NCBI GenBank assembly: GCA_014529385.2
Contig: CM043945.1
Span: 156,558,741-156,622,740, forward strand
Source: Adiantum capillus-veneris
Taxonomy: Eukaryota; Streptophyta; Polypodiopsida; Polypodiales; Pteridaceae
Direction: 5' to 3'
Length of the DNA: 64,000 bases
The position numbers were made by a program, and so were the translations under genes. Positions 32,359 through 43,583 of the stretch are shown here, in pieces. The notes beneath the pieces were generated by a model that saw only the letters and a program-made list of their open reading frames with translations, was not told the origin of the DNA and did no database searches. The number at the start of each line of letters is the position of its first letter. Position 1 is the stretch's first letter.

Positions 32359-35300
32359 TTGGCTCAACCCTCTATCAAGGAAAACACAGTGCTCACTCCA
32401 GGGATAAGCCTAACAGAGAATGTACCGATGACATCTATGGTTAGCGCAGTGCCACTACCTAGTGTTGTAGTACCTAATATGGGGCCTCGACCATATGTGC
32501 CTCTAGCCCCTTATGCACACATGGCCCCCACACCTCCAATAGTACCACTTGCTTATGCTCCTCGAGTGCCGCTCCCTAGCTCTTATCCGAGTGGACCTAT
32601 GCCCGGTTATGTTCCATATCCTGCATCATCCACACATATGCCAAGACCGGTACCCGTTCCTCTCCCACATATGATTCCAAGAGTACCTCCACCGGCCCTG
32701 CCTCCTCACATAGGTGACTTGGCAGCGTTTGCTCAAACCATAGGTCGATCTATCGCGGAAAATAGAGAGCCTAGAAGTAAGGCAGTACAAATTGCCAAAC
32801 TCACGCAAAAATTCAATGGGGATGAAGATGCTAGGAAACACATTGAAGTGTTTGAACAAGTATGTGATTCCTTAGGGGAACGCAACGAACTACATAAGTG
32901 CAATGCCTTAAGCTTGACATTAAGTGGGAAGGCTGGAGACTGGTATAGGACCCTAAGGGTGGACGAGAAAACAATCTACCCTACCCTTCGAAGGTTGTTT
33001 CTAAAGGAGTACATACGAGAAGGTGTGCTTTGGGGTGTAGCATCTCAGCTACAGAAGGCCGAACGTAAGGAAGGAGAGTCAGTAAGGGACTTCATTAGTC
33101 GTCTAAAGCACTTAAACTCTCGCTGCCCTGTAAATGAGCGCTTCAACAATAACCAACTGCTTGATCGATTCATTCGAGGGTTGAGGAATGAAGGAATCTA
33201 TAATGGACTAGTGATTAGAGGTATCACAACCTCGGAAGATGTCACTGCCAATGCAATCCAATTAGAGGACAACTTGATGATAGCAGGCATGAGGGTGTCT
33301 ACTGACACGAGATCCACTAGCTCACAAGCCATTGAGTATGAACCCATGACTGCAAAGCCCATTGCCAATGAGCCAAAGGTATTTGAGACATTCTTGACAG
33401 ACCTCACCAAGGCAATCCAAGAGTCTCTTAAGGATAATCGACCCCCTCAAAATAGTCACATGTATCCAAGAAGGGAGCAACAATGGTGTTCCATTTGCTT
33501 AGGTCCACATAGCACTAGTGAGTGCCCTACGTTTAGAGTAAAATTTAATGGAACTTGCAACGCATGTGGTAGGTATGGTCACCAAGCTAAGGATTGTTTA
33601 ATGATCAAACGTATGATGGCAAATAGACCACCTGTAGCCTGGACGGATGCGCCTCGAGCTCCTGTATTGATGCCTACTCCACCTGTTGAGCAACTACCGC
33701 AACACATGGTCCCTAGACCTCAAAATGTTGTACAAGCTACACCGTTACCACCTCCTGTGCTAGGACCGCAGCCCCCGCATCCAAGAGTCGCCCCTATGAA
33801 CCAAGTGGGTTGCGAGCCATCAAATGCTTATGCAGATGGCTGTGAGGAGGAAATAGACACTAGTATTGCCTACGGACTTGATACATTGGAAGAGTGTCCT
33901 ATTTACTACATGGAAGATTGTTGGGGACAAGTCAAGCCGGTTTATCAAGCTGCTGCTCTCGCATCCAGAGGTCAAAATATCAACACCCAGGCTAGGAGGC
34001 CACCTCTTCAATGCTACGAGTGTGGTGGACCACATCGAGTAGCGGAGTGCCCTATTAGGCTGCAAAAGAATGCTGCACAGATGCAAATGAATCAAGGGAG
34101 CACGTCTGCAATGCCAATACTCACATGTAATCGTTGTGGCATAGATCACTTGATTGCCCAATGCCCCTATAACCCAAATGCGCCTAAAATCACACCCTTG
34201 AATTTGGTCGAAATTGCTAGTGTGACATCGCCAATGCCACCCGTCGCACCCGCTTATGTGATTACACGGTCCATGCTTCAAGGGCCAGGACATATCCTCG
34301 AAGAGAGAGATACCGCGTCAGTTATCCAAGCAAAGAAAAAGAAGACACGAAGGAAGAAGTCGCAGAATACGGAAAATTCAAAGCCAAGTTCCAAAACAAA
34401 CATAGGAACAGGAGATGACCCCGTGTATATGAATGACCTCGAGGATGATTCAGATTCAGTCGACACAATGGAGACTAGAACCAATACCACAAAGGGAAAG
34501 ACCGACAAAGAAAACCGTAACATGGAACCAAATGAAAACCGAATAAGAGAAAACCATAAAGAGCCTCTGAAAACACCACAAGTGTTTCCAAATCCAATCC
34601 AAGACCCCCAAGAAAAACCACAGGGGAAAAAAGGGAAAAATCGTAAAAAGAAGATTGGGACGTACCCAAACCCTGTAGACGAGATTAAGCAGGTGAAACA
34701 TCTAAGAGGTTTAGTGGAGGAGACTCAAAGGAAACTAGAACCAGAACCCATGCAGGTCAAAATTCATGACATAGTGTTTCCCACGCAAGTTCATCCACCC
34801 CACATGAACCATAGACCGTTAGCCATATCTAGTATCATCCAAGAAGGGAGTGAGGACAGGACATCAGAAAGTGAGCATACACCCTTCTTGGTAGAAAGGA
34901 TGTTTAACGAAGGAATACCTGATCCCATTGAGGAATATGAGATTCCATCCTCACCAGTTCCTAGTCAAGGACCTACACCCTGCAAGACGCCAATGAATGT
35001 TGCCAAACTAGTGGACTTCATGTCTTCTGAGGTCCGAACCACGATCATAGCAAAGCTGTATGGAGATCCTGAGTTATTCCTTGCACTTCGAGCATTCCTT
35101 AACGGAGAGCTACGAACGGGATTACCGCAGTTTGCGCAACCAAATAGGCCTGACTCGATTATGATTGATGAGGAAAATCATGTGCAATCACTTGACTTAG
35201 ATGGACACGAGTCTGTGATCGAGGTACCCATTAACGAATTAGGGCAGTATTTTGAAGGCGACGAGTCTAATGCGACCCTACCCATCACTACCAAGGGATT

Positions 35301-36612
35301 AACTATAAAGGGAATTCTTGATGGTGGTGCGGGAGTTAGCATCGTTACGAAAGATTGTTGGGAATCCATGGGAAAACCCCGCCTCAGTGTTACTAACATT
35401 GTGGTAAAGATGGCAAATGGTACCATAGCCAAACCTATGGGGATGCTCAAGGATCTTAAGATCAAAGTTCTAGGACACAAGGTACGACATACGTTCATTG
35501 TAATGGATTTCTCTAAACACCTTATGTCATATGAAATGATTTTAGGACGACCATTCATGAGGGAAGCACAAATGGTTCACGATTGGTCTAAAAATCATGT
35601 CTATTTGCAATTCCAAGACTCTGTCCTTAGAGTGGATTTGGTGACTGGTAAGGTACACCCCTTAGGGAGTAAAACCATTATTGATCATCGCTCTGACACC
35701 ACAGTTCACTCGGCCCCACTACAATATTGTTACACTTGTAAGAAGGATACAGACATTGGCCAAGATTCTCCTTATATGGATGTGTTACCGGGTATGACGG
35801 AATCAGACAATGTGGATTGGGTCCACCTAGCATCAACCATAGACACTTGGGGAAATAGGGGGACGACCTGGGCAACACCTGAGGGGGATGAAATTCCTGT
35901 ACCCTTAAATATGCTACAAGCAATTCATATCGCTTCTGACAAGACTCATCCTAAGGTAACGAAGAAAACATACAAGTGGGTCCCTAAAGCTTCTTTAGTG
36001 ACCATAGCTAGTGCTAAAAAACAGAAGCCTTGTAAGAAACGTACCACTCGCTCCAAGAAAAGTAAGAAAATGTTGCGATGGATTCCTAAACGACTATTGG
36101 AAGCCCAAGGATACTATGAAGGAAATGATCAAATCTGGGTTCCAAAATGTAGATTGTGCTCTTACCTATCACCTGACCCAAGTGAGCCCAATCCCGTAGC
36201 TCCAAAACGAATCAATGATCGTGGAAAGAAAAAAATCACAGAATGCTACATACCCGCTCTCGAGCTAGTTTGGGTACCAAAGAAAGAACGATTTGTTCCA
36301 CCTAGCTCAGGAAGGGGGGAGTCCCATGAAGATTCTAGCTCCTCATGTAATACATCCATAGAGGTAAAAGCTTCTACACAGTCTCCATCTATAGTAGTGG
36401 ACCCCCATGAAGCTACAAAAGAATCCACACCTCCCAGTGTTCAAGAATCACCTAATGAACCACTTCAAGTTCAATCCTGGGAGAGTACCTTACCACCGTT
36501 GCAACTTGACAAGGCACCTAGGGTAATAGAAAACTACTGGCAAAAATCCTCACCTATTACCAATTGGAACAATTGGTTTCAAAGGGTGACAAGCACATTT
36601 CATACGGTATGA
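32359..36612 (+). CDS. Gag-protease protein with four zinc knuckles and W[VI]PK tail (element D)
   Basis: A 1417-residue intact frame. Residues 1-110 are Pro-rich. Residues about 125-310 are the gag capsid domain (KLTQKFNGDEDARKHIEVFE, LSGKAGDWYR, KEGESVRDFISRLKHL). Zinc knuckles lie at 377-389, 400-413, 552-564 and 590-602; three of them have the short form CX2CX3HX4C and only 400-413 is standard. Residues 650-800 are Lys/Glu-rich. A retropepsin-like domain has its active site ILDGGAGVSI (Asp 988) and ILGRPFMR at about 1061-1068. The tail carries four Trp motifs (KWVPK, RWIPK, IWVPK, VWVPK between 35970 and 36280). No RT follows. It would form particles and cleave itself, borrowing RT and integrase from another element. 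Confidence 0.85.
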   Translation: MAQPSIKENTVLTPGISLTENVPMTSMVSAVPLPSVVVPNMGPRPYVPLAPYAHMAPTPPIVPLAYAPRVPLPSSYPSGPMPGYVPYPASSTHMPRPVPVPLPHMIPRVPPPALPPHIGDLAAFAQTIGRSIAENREPRSKAVQIAKLTQKFNGDEDARKHIEVFEQVCDSLGERNELHKCNALSLTLSGKAGDWYRTLRVDEKTIYPTLRRLFLKEYIREGVLWGVASQLQKAERKEGESVRDFISRLKHLNSRCPVNERFNNNQLLDRFIRGLRNEGIYNGLVIRGITTSEDVTANAIQLEDNLMIAGMRVSTDTRSTSSQAIEYEPMTAKPIANEPKVFETFLTDLTKAIQESLKDNRPPQNSHMYPRREQQWCSICLGPHSTSECPTFRVKFNGTCNACGRYGHQAKDCLMIKRMMANRPPVAWTDAPRAPVLMPTPPVEQLPQHMVPRPQNVVQATPLPPPVLGPQPPHPRVAPMNQVGCEPSNAYADGCEEEIDTSIAYGLDTLEECPIYYMEDCWGQVKPVYQAAALASRGQNINTQARRPPLQCYECGGPHRVAECPIRLQKNAAQMQMNQGSTSAMPILTCNRCGIDHLIAQCPYNPNAPKITPLNLVEIASVTSPMPPVAPAYVITRSMLQGPGHILEERDTASVIQAKKKKTRRKKSQNTENSKPSSKTNIGTGDDPVYMNDLEDDSDSVDTMETRTNTTKGKTDKENRNMEPNENRIRENHKEPLKTPQVFPNPIQDPQEKPQGKKGKNRKKKIGTYPNPVDEIKQVKHLRGLVEETQRKLEPEPMQVKIHDIVFPTQVHPPHMNHRPLAISSIIQEGSEDRTSESEHTPFLVERMFNEGIPDPIEEYEIPSSPVPSQGPTPCKTPMNVAKLVDFMSSEVRTTIIAKLYGDPELFLALRAFLNGELRTGLPQFAQPNRPDSIMIDEENHVQSLDLDGHESVIEVPINELGQYFEGDESNATLPITTKGLTIKGILDGGAGVSIVTKDCWESMGKPRLSVTNIVVKMANGTIAKPMGMLKDLKIKVLGHKVRHTFIVMDFSKHLMSYEMILGRPFMREAQMVHDWSKNHVYLQFQDSVLRVDLVTGKVHPLGSKTIIDHRSDTTVHSAPLQYCYTCKKDTDIGQDSPYMDVLPGMTESDNVDWVHLASTIDTWGNRGTTWATPEGDEIPVPLNMLQAIHIASDKTHPKVTKKTYKWVPKASLVTIASAKKQKPCKKRTTRSKKSKKMLRWIPKRLLEAQGYYEGNDQIWVPKCRLCSYLSPDPSEPNPVAPKRINDRGKKKITECYIPALELVWVPKKERFVPPSSGRGESHEDSSSSCNTSIEVKASTQSPSIVVDPHEATKESTPPSVQESPNEPLQVQSWESTLPPLQLDKAPRVIENYWQKSSPITNWNNWFQRVTSTFHTV

Positions 36613-38238
36613 TCTACCCAAGGAAGGGGGGAGTGTTTGCTGACAGTCATCATTCATTTGTTTCCCTCTCAACCTTTTTCCCTGACCTCTCAATTCCGAT
36701 CTTAGGGAATGTACATATAAAGCTTTATACTCTCAAAAAAAAAAAAAAGGAGCAAGAGCAATTAGCAAACGAGTATGCACATTAAAGTCAAAACATTGAC
36801 TCAGACCTACACATGTCACATCTGGTACAGTGAAATAGAAACCTATGCCATAAAACACCTTTGATCCTCATCACTTGAATGATGGAGGGTAGGTAAGATT
36901 AGTACGATAGGAGTGTTTCTGTTTTAGAGTTGAGTGATTAGCAAAGTTCTCTTTTCCCACTGATGTGCCTCCTGGAGGTATTCCTTTTGTTTCCTAGTGT
37001 GTACAGGAGCGTGTTGCTATTGATAGGGTTGGGACCTTCATGGAACCTTTCTCTCGTTCACACTTCAAATCAAGCGCGACCATCAACACAAACAGGTGTT
37101 TCTTGTCCATTAGCATTGCCCTTATCTTTTTGCATCTATGTTTGTCTGCTTTGATTGTGATTGGTAGCGTACTATTCAGCGCATTGGCTTGGTATCCAAC
37201 ATTTAATTCAATGTAATGTTTTGTCATAATCACTTGTCTAGGTTTAAAAATCAAGCAGTCCGACTAAGCTACTTTGACCAAGCTAGGTGTTAGAGATCTT
37301 CTCTTAATACCATGGGGAATGCCTTCCTAATAAGCAATGGTTACTTAGGTTCTTAATCCGATTTAGGCAGCATTGTATGAAATGTACTAGGACTTTCTAG
37401 TGGGCTTAACCCTAGTGACCTTTAGCTTAAGTATTATAAAGGGAGTTTACTAATGTGATGAGCCTGGGGAATGTAACAGTGTTATATGACCCCCCAAAGT
37501 TACAAAATTAAATGCTGAAAATGAACAAACAAAAAATCAAAGTGCCACAATGTAAAATTTTAAGCTGGAAAAGAAATCTCGGCTTGATTTGGTACTTCAC
37601 TCACATGTATCGCCTATGGTACTAGAGCCCTAGAGGTTCCCAGTGTGGGCGCTTTTCCTTGAAAAGCAAAAAACCCAAGGCATACAAAATAAGCACACAC
37701 ATCATAATTGAATCAATGTGAAAAGACTTTGGGGGGTCAAAGAAAAAGTAATCAGTCAGGCGATGATTTCATGAGAAATTCCTTTTATGGTAGCTTAACT
37801 ACAAGGTTTTCTAGATATAGCCTCTAGTCAGCCCTTGAACATGAATACTTGGCTCTCGCGATTAAACAACTTAATTGACCACAAAAAATTAAGAAGCTTA
37901 CCCATGGTATTAGTATTCGATCTCTAGTGCTTTTCGACCGTCAAAATAGCGACCCCAGACTTGTTTAATTTTTTGCCTTTACATCTGTTTATGCATTTGA
38001 TTACATTGCAATTTAATGTTCATTGCTAACAAATTGTTTGAAATTCTTTGACCAATCAATTTTTCTACCTAAAACTGCATATGCTTTTTAAGAGAATGCA
38101 ATTACTGTGCCAATGTTGTTTGATTTTGCAGTGACTGAAGAAGGCTAAGGACATTCATCTCAAATGCTCTTCCACCTCGACGAACCAGCTTCAACTCAAT
38201 AGCTTCCGAGGATGGAATCTACATCAGGAAGGGGGGCA
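36613..38238 (+). other. 3' non-coding region of element D
   Basis: 1.6 kb between the gag-protease stop and the 3' LTR with no substantial frame. An A-run is at about 36737-36750. No relic of RT or integrase was seen on either strand. Confidence 0.6.
38226..38236 (+). promoter_or_regulatory. Polypurine tract of element D
   Basis: AGGAAGGGGGG directly before the 3' LTR (38239). A similar GGAAGGGGGG occurs near 36621, just past the coding region. Confidence 0.8.
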
Positions 38239-38531
38239 TGTTAACCCTCACGGCTCACGCACACCCATCACCTACGATGGACGTGTATTATGTATTCGAT
38301 AGAGTCAGGTACCGGGCTTGTCGGTCCAATTGGGAAAGGTAGAGTGATCGCCGATGAGAGGCGCACTTTAACTTGGACATTCAAGGGATTAGTTGGTTAA
38401 GCATGGGCACCCAAGTGTGAATGGGGTGAGCTCCTATAAAAGCCAACTAAACCTAATTTTTACTCATTCTCTCATTTGTGCAATTGAAGAGTGCTCTTGC
38501 TCCATCTCCATCTTCTTCTTCTTCACCTCCT

Positions 38532-38565
<34 letters not shown>

Positions 38566-38816
38566 GGAGAGTGTGTGTGCGATCGAGCATTACGAAGGCA
38601 CGACGGCGGCGAAGCGGTTGAGCGGGGCACGACTGCAGCTTCTTCTTCATCGCGGCGAGGAATCCACCACGAAGGCGAGCGTAGAGCGGTGAGTGACACA
38701 CCCTTTGTTTTCTTGAGCTTGCTAGTTTAGGCTTGTTGTGTGCTTGGAGCCGTTTGTGGCTCGCATACGGTGTATTGGCAAGTCCCTTGCTTCGACAGTG
38801 CGGCAAGGAGCGCACA
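38239..38816 (+). repeat. 3' LTR of element D
   Basis: Copy of 30065-30638, differing by a few substitutions and a longer GT run. TATA box at 38435-38441. Followed by the TGGCC target duplicate. Confidence 0.95.
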
Positions 38817-38821
38817 TGGCC

Positions 38822-41187
38822 TATTCGTGTGTAAATATTTCATTGTATATATGGCCTAAATATAGAATTTTTTATAATTATTTTGATCTTTTATTTAAAT
38901 ATTTATACTTAGGTGTGTGTTTTACTAAACCTGTGTATGCCTTCTTTCATCCTCTTACACAATAAGTATATATTTGCCAATGTGTACATACTCTAACCTC
39001 ATATTTTTCTTTTATACAAATCACCCCTACATTTTCACCTTCATCTTCGTGAAAACAAAAATGGATTTCTACTCTCTTAGTCACATTTATTATGTTATTT
39101 ACTTGCATACCTTTTCCTCTTTGACCCAAAATAATACAAAGAGGGACCATATCATATGATTCCAATATCTTTTCATATCCATAATTTCTCCATATTTTTT
39201 TATTATTTTTATTCATTATTTTAACACCATGTGCTCATTGAGCTAAAATCCATGAATAGTCCATACACTAGTCCCACAATGTATATATTTCTTTATTCAC
39301 CAATAATCCTCCTCCATGCATGTGTAAAGGGCAACTTGGATGCTTTGTATTATGATATGACAAAAGAGGGGCTCACTCTTGGATGCATTGTACAAATTCA
39401 ACAAAGGAGGGGACCACTAAAAGACTTTTGCAGGCATAAAAAACAGGCTTTTTGGTGAGATTTTTGGCACCCATCTCCACTCAGAATTTGCAGCGGTGAT
39501 CCAAAGAAAAAATGTGAAACAAAAGCTAAATAATCACCTCAAACATTTTGGTGATTTTTGGAGAAACCACCGGTGAGCTATGATTTTTTGAGTGGACCCA
39601 AATCTACCCACTTTTCTCACAAAGTAACCCATAGTCTTCTCTCACCTCCTTTCCCACTTCCACACACATACACTCATTCCTCTCCATCCCTCACTCAAAC
39701 CTGCAACTTTCATGGCTTACTTCATCTTCTTCACCATTTCCATCTCTCCTTACTCCATAGCTCAAAAGATTATCATCTCTACACACATATAGCTCAATTT
39801 CTCTCTCTAGAATCAAATTCATACTACCATAACCTCTTCATCTTTCATAAAAAGAGAAAAATCAGCAAATAGCCAATCTCAAGCCCTGGAAAAGGAGGAG
39901 TTTGATGATGAAGAATTCAACTTCCCCATGGTCACAAAAACTGCACCGACAAAGTTATACAACCGCTTCATTCATTGGAGGAGAAGGTGGAAAATTTCAT
40001 TTACATCTTGTGGTTTCTACCAAATTGTGTATATTCTCATCCTTCTTTTAATTTTTATCATTGTATAAATCATATAATGCACCTTGAATGCATATGCCAC
40101 GTAAGTTTACCCCGTCCTGCTAACTCTACCGTGGAGTAGGCAACCTCACACAAAAAATCACTCACCTCTCTAGAATCTTCTCTATTTCACCTCAATAATT
40201 CTCTCCTCTTGAGCCCACATCCATGTGACTCAAGAGACAAGAGAGCCCCACTCTCATAAGAACATATAAAAAATTTCATAAACATGATTTTCTATGAAAA
40301 TGTTGATTAGGTATAATCCTAATTAGGGCTCTCCTCACCTATAAATAGAGCCTTTCTCCCTTTGTAAATAGAAGGATCCCTACACTATTGCTCACTACTT
40401 TGAGCGTGCCATTCACCATCTTAGTTTTAGGGAGTGAGAGAAAGCTCTCTATGCACCATTACATGTGGTGTATAGGAAAACTTCTTTGAGCTAGTTGTAA
40501 CATTGCAAGGCAGTGAGTGATTCATAACTTCCAATCAAAGTTATACCTACTCTTGTGAATCAATTTAATCAATAAGTTGGGTGCAAATCGCGGGTCGAAA
40601 CTCTCTTGAGTCTCTCAAATTCACGCTTGGCAACCTCATCTCGTTTGGTTTAAGGTGACGCGTTTTCATTTTGAGATTCTGTTGTAGTATCTACTTGTAT
40701 GTGACTCAAGAGCTCTTCTGTTTGTTTTTGTTGCTTGGGAAAACATTATAAGAGGTTTTTATGGTGAGAGGTCTCCCATAACCCTAAGATAATGTTTAGA
40801 TTGCAACATCATCAAACTTAATCGTGTCTCTTGACTCTCCTCCAAGCTGTTCATACACCCACGTCAATCATTAAAATTGAAGCTAAATTCTTGCACAAAG
40901 ATCTCTCTCTTTCTTTTGTGTGTGTGTGTGTGTGTTTGGTGTGTGTATTTGTAGCATTTAAATTAGTGATAGTGTACCCTTCCTTCTCGCTTGTATGGCT
41001 AAGGGATTCTCCTCTTTTGTGTCCTAGTTCGCTCTCTAGCTATGTGGTGCCCCTATCTTGTTTGGGTTTGGCTGTGGGTTGGTTGTTGTGTTGTGCTTGT
41101 GGTTGCCCCAGCCCCAATTGAGCAACACGGGAGCCTTGAGGGGTGTTTAGAGGTCGCCTCTCTTGTTGCCCGCCTCGGATCGCCTCA
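38822..41187 (+). repeat. 5' LTR of element B, right part
   Basis: Continues the LTR after element D. The TATA box TATAAATA is at 40340 and a GT run at about 40918-40938. It ends CGGATCGCCTCA. Frames within it mirror the 3' LTR and are not genes. Confidence 0.9.
40340..40347 (+). promoter_or_regulatory. TATA box in 5' LTR of element B
   Basis: TATAAATA about 850 bp before the LTR end; matched at 54152-54159 in the 3' LTR. Confidence 0.6.
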
Positions 41188-41191
41188 ATTT

Positions 41192-41209
41192 TGGTGCCCC
41201 GACGGAGAA
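41192..41209 (+). promoter_or_regulatory. Primer binding site of element B
   Basis: TGGTGCCCCGACGGAGAA lies four bases after the LTR end; same type as A, E and F. Confidence 0.8.
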
Positions 41210-41346
41210 TGACTTTGTGCTTATTGTTGTTGTATTGCATGACTGCTTGAACTAATCTTTGTATTGTTGTATTGTAGTTAGTTGATGTTATGAGAGAAAA
41301 TATTTGTTTGAACCTAATATTTGTGTGGTTCTAGCAATGAAAGACT

Positions 41347-42570
41347 ATGGCACGCTATACCTTTGAGGATATCCCAATCTTCTTTGGAAATTTAGAAGAA
41401 GATGTTCATTATTTTCTTGCTTATTTTAGAATGGTTTGCCATATCCTTGGTAAAAGGGATGACATTGAAAAAGGAGATTTTCTGTTGCTATGACTTAGAG
41501 GCAATGCTGAGCAATGGTTTTGGAGTATGTCGTCTCAGATTGAAGATAGTTATACCCAAATTTCCAAATCTTTGAAGACTAGATTCTCTAAAGTTCCAAC
41601 AACGGAGAAAGCATGGGCTTTATTAGGGATACTTCAACAACATGGTGAAGACTACTATGCTTATGAGGATATTTTTTCTCGTCAATAGGGAGGATGTGGA
41701 TTTAGTTCTACATTTCCAGATTATGTAAAAATGGAGCAATTTATTTCGGGTTTGTCTCCTTTCCTAAAGACTAAGGTTACTTGTAGTGGACCCTCTACCT
41801 TTGAAGAAGCGGTCACTATTGCCCGAAGGAAGTTTCACAAGTACTTCTACATCAAAAATGGTTTCCATCATGCTGAAAGAACCAACCATCATGAAAGTGT
41901 TTCTATCAAGGAGTCATCTCCTTTGCCATACTTGTCTCCTTCTACTCCAACAAATGTTGAAGAAGTTACTTACATGCCAACTGATTATTCAAATGCTAAA
42001 GTGTGTGGCCAAGATTCAAATGTGGAATCTCTTTCTTCTACCTTTATCACAAGCATGCAAAAATCGACACAAGATATCTCAAATGGCATTGATGATTCAA
42101 TAATGGATACATCCAACCTTTTGGAGGAGGATCAATTTCTAGTCCGAGCAGACGAAGCTTTTGTGCAACATGACTCTATGGAGAATGAAGACCTTGAAGG
42201 TAACCTTGATCTTATGGAATGTTCTGAGAGTGTATCTTGTCTAAAAGAAGAGAGTGAAGAAGAAGATGAAATCATAGGTGTGGAGATCATAGACTACATT
42301 GATCATAAAGAGATGATTGTGTACATGGAATGCCAACTCCAAAACAAAGTAGAAGAGTGTGAGTTGAATCCATGTGAGGATAATCTTCAAGAAGTGTTTG
42401 AGGATGTTGAAAAGCATTGGTATGACCAATGTATATTAAGCATGGAGGAACCTATCATGCAAGAAGTCAAAGTTTTCACAAAATCAAACAGTAATCCATC
42501 AACCTTTGAGGTGGTACAATGTAAGGAGTTACAACCTTGCCAAAGGGAGGGCTTAGAAGGGGATGAATAA
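41347..42570 (+). pseudogene. Gag-like protein with acidic tail (element B), two early stops
   Basis: Starts at MARYTFEDIPIFFGN. The capsid part has LRGNAEQWFWSMSS and SLKTRFSKVPTTEKAW, then FISGLSPFLKTKVTCSGPSTFEEAVTIAR. In-frame stops fall near 41493 and 41687. From 41731 on the frame is open (279 residues). The C-terminal 190 residues are strongly acidic (for example KEESEEEDE, ENEDLEGNLDL), with no zinc knuckle. The layout equals A's gag, and the GLSP...TFE-A..IA segment is directly comparable. The two stops make this copy defective. Confidence 0.75.
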
Positions 42571-42645
42571 CATGGGAGAGTAGTAAAAAATAAAATCATA
42601 AAAGGAAACTGTCAGAAGGGTATCATTCTCTCCAATGGTGTTTTA

Positions 42646-43206
42646 GTGGGTGGCTCTTCATTCATGGGACAATCTCTTAGCAAGAAAATCCAAACTTTTG
42701 AAGCCCCAATCATCTTCACATTGGATTTCACCTCTTCAAAGTCAACTTCTCCTTTCTTCACATATACCTTTCATCGGGGGCACCATACCTTCTTAAGTGG
42801 AAGAGGACATGAATACTTGGTGATGAACGGATGTTTCCAAACCTTCTTCATTTGGTTTTTTGGTTTATGGAGGTCGCACATTGTGATGCTTGTGGTCTTC
42901 ATCATAGATGAAAAACGTGTTGATTGCTACATGTGGATATTTCATCAATCAGTACCAAAATCTATTCTCTTCCAATGTGTTGGAAGCAATAGAAACCTTT
43001 GTCTATTATCTACTTATGTAGTAAACTATTTGCAATATCTTCCAATAGCAGTTGGAAGCATGGATCAAGCTTTCCTAAATCATGAAGGTCATAGAATTTT
43101 TGACTTGATGAGCCTACCTAGGTTGAATGAATTTTATGAGCTACAGTTCAGGAATTTGCTCATACAAGCTCTTGAAGATTGTAGCAGATACATCAACTTT
43201 ACATAG
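42646..43206 (+). CDS. Unknown 186-residue frame downstream of gag (element B)
   Basis: An open frame rich in Phe, Tyr and Trp, starting MGGSSFMGQSLSKK. It lies between gag and the polypurine tract, the place of a third frame in some plant gypsy elements. A hydrophobic stretch (FFIWFFGLWRSHIVMLVVFII, about residues 67-88) could be membrane-associated. No signal peptide is clear and no family is recognised. It may be chance or a decayed accessory gene. Confidence 0.35.
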   Translation: MGGSSFMGQSLSKKIQTFEAPIIFTLDFTSSKSTSPFFTYTFHRGHHTFLSGRGHEYLVMNGCFQTFFIWFFGLWRSHIVMLVVFIIDEKRVDCYMWIFHQSVPKSILFQCVGSNRNLCLLSTYVVNYLQYLPIAVGSMDQAFLNHEGHRIFDLMSLPRLNEFYELQFRNLLIQALEDCSRYINFT

Positions 43207-43569
43207 GAGGAAGAGCAGCCAATCTTTTATATCAAATTCATAGTGATAGATGCAATGATGGAAAACAATAAAATCTATAAGTTTCTTCAACCAAAATCAG
43301 TAACTGATTCCATACCATACATCTCTCTTCGGGAAAGATATTTCAAGATCTTTGATCGTGGGGGGTGCTTATGGAAACTTTCTCAATGGAGAAGGTTTAC
43401 TCAGTCACTTCATTACATCCTGCTATTGACTCTGAGAACCTTTCATATCACACAAGTTTTTTTAATCATACAACAAAGGTTCTTCAAACATGAGAGCAAA
43501 CAAAGACAGACGTTACACAATCTACATGTTGTATGCTCGGATAAATGGTACATGAATGTATCAATATCT
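43207..43569 (+). other. 3' internal region of element B
   Basis: A frame starting at 43243 runs on into the LTR, so it is unlikely to be real. No recognised motif. Confidence 0.4.
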
Positions 43570-43579
43570 AAGGGGGGGG
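43570..43579 (+). promoter_or_regulatory. Polypurine tract of element B
   Basis: AAGGGGGGGG just before the 3' LTR start at 43584. Confidence 0.8.
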
Positions 43580-43583
43580 CTAA

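Larger units (their letters stand above)
30065..38816 (+). mobile_element. Element D: non-autonomous gag-protease LTR retrotransposon
   Basis: LTRs at 30065-30638 (574 bp) and 38239-38816 (578 bp) start TGTTAACCC and end GAGCGCACA. The target duplicate TGGCC is at 30060-30064 and 38817-38821. It has a primer site (30643), a TATA box in each LTR, one very long gag-protease frame and a polypurine tract (38226). RT, RNase H and integrase are absent, with no room lost to visible deletion. It is inserted in the 5' LTR of element B. LTRs are nearly identical, so the insertion is young. Shortened zinc knuckles are shared with element G, a possible relative of its helper. Confidence 0.93.

Noticed and set aside
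38822-41187. Frames inside the LTR of B (for example 39558-39872 and 40831-41121) as genes
   Set aside because: The same frames occur, with changes, in the sister LTR, are low in complexity, and have no known domain.
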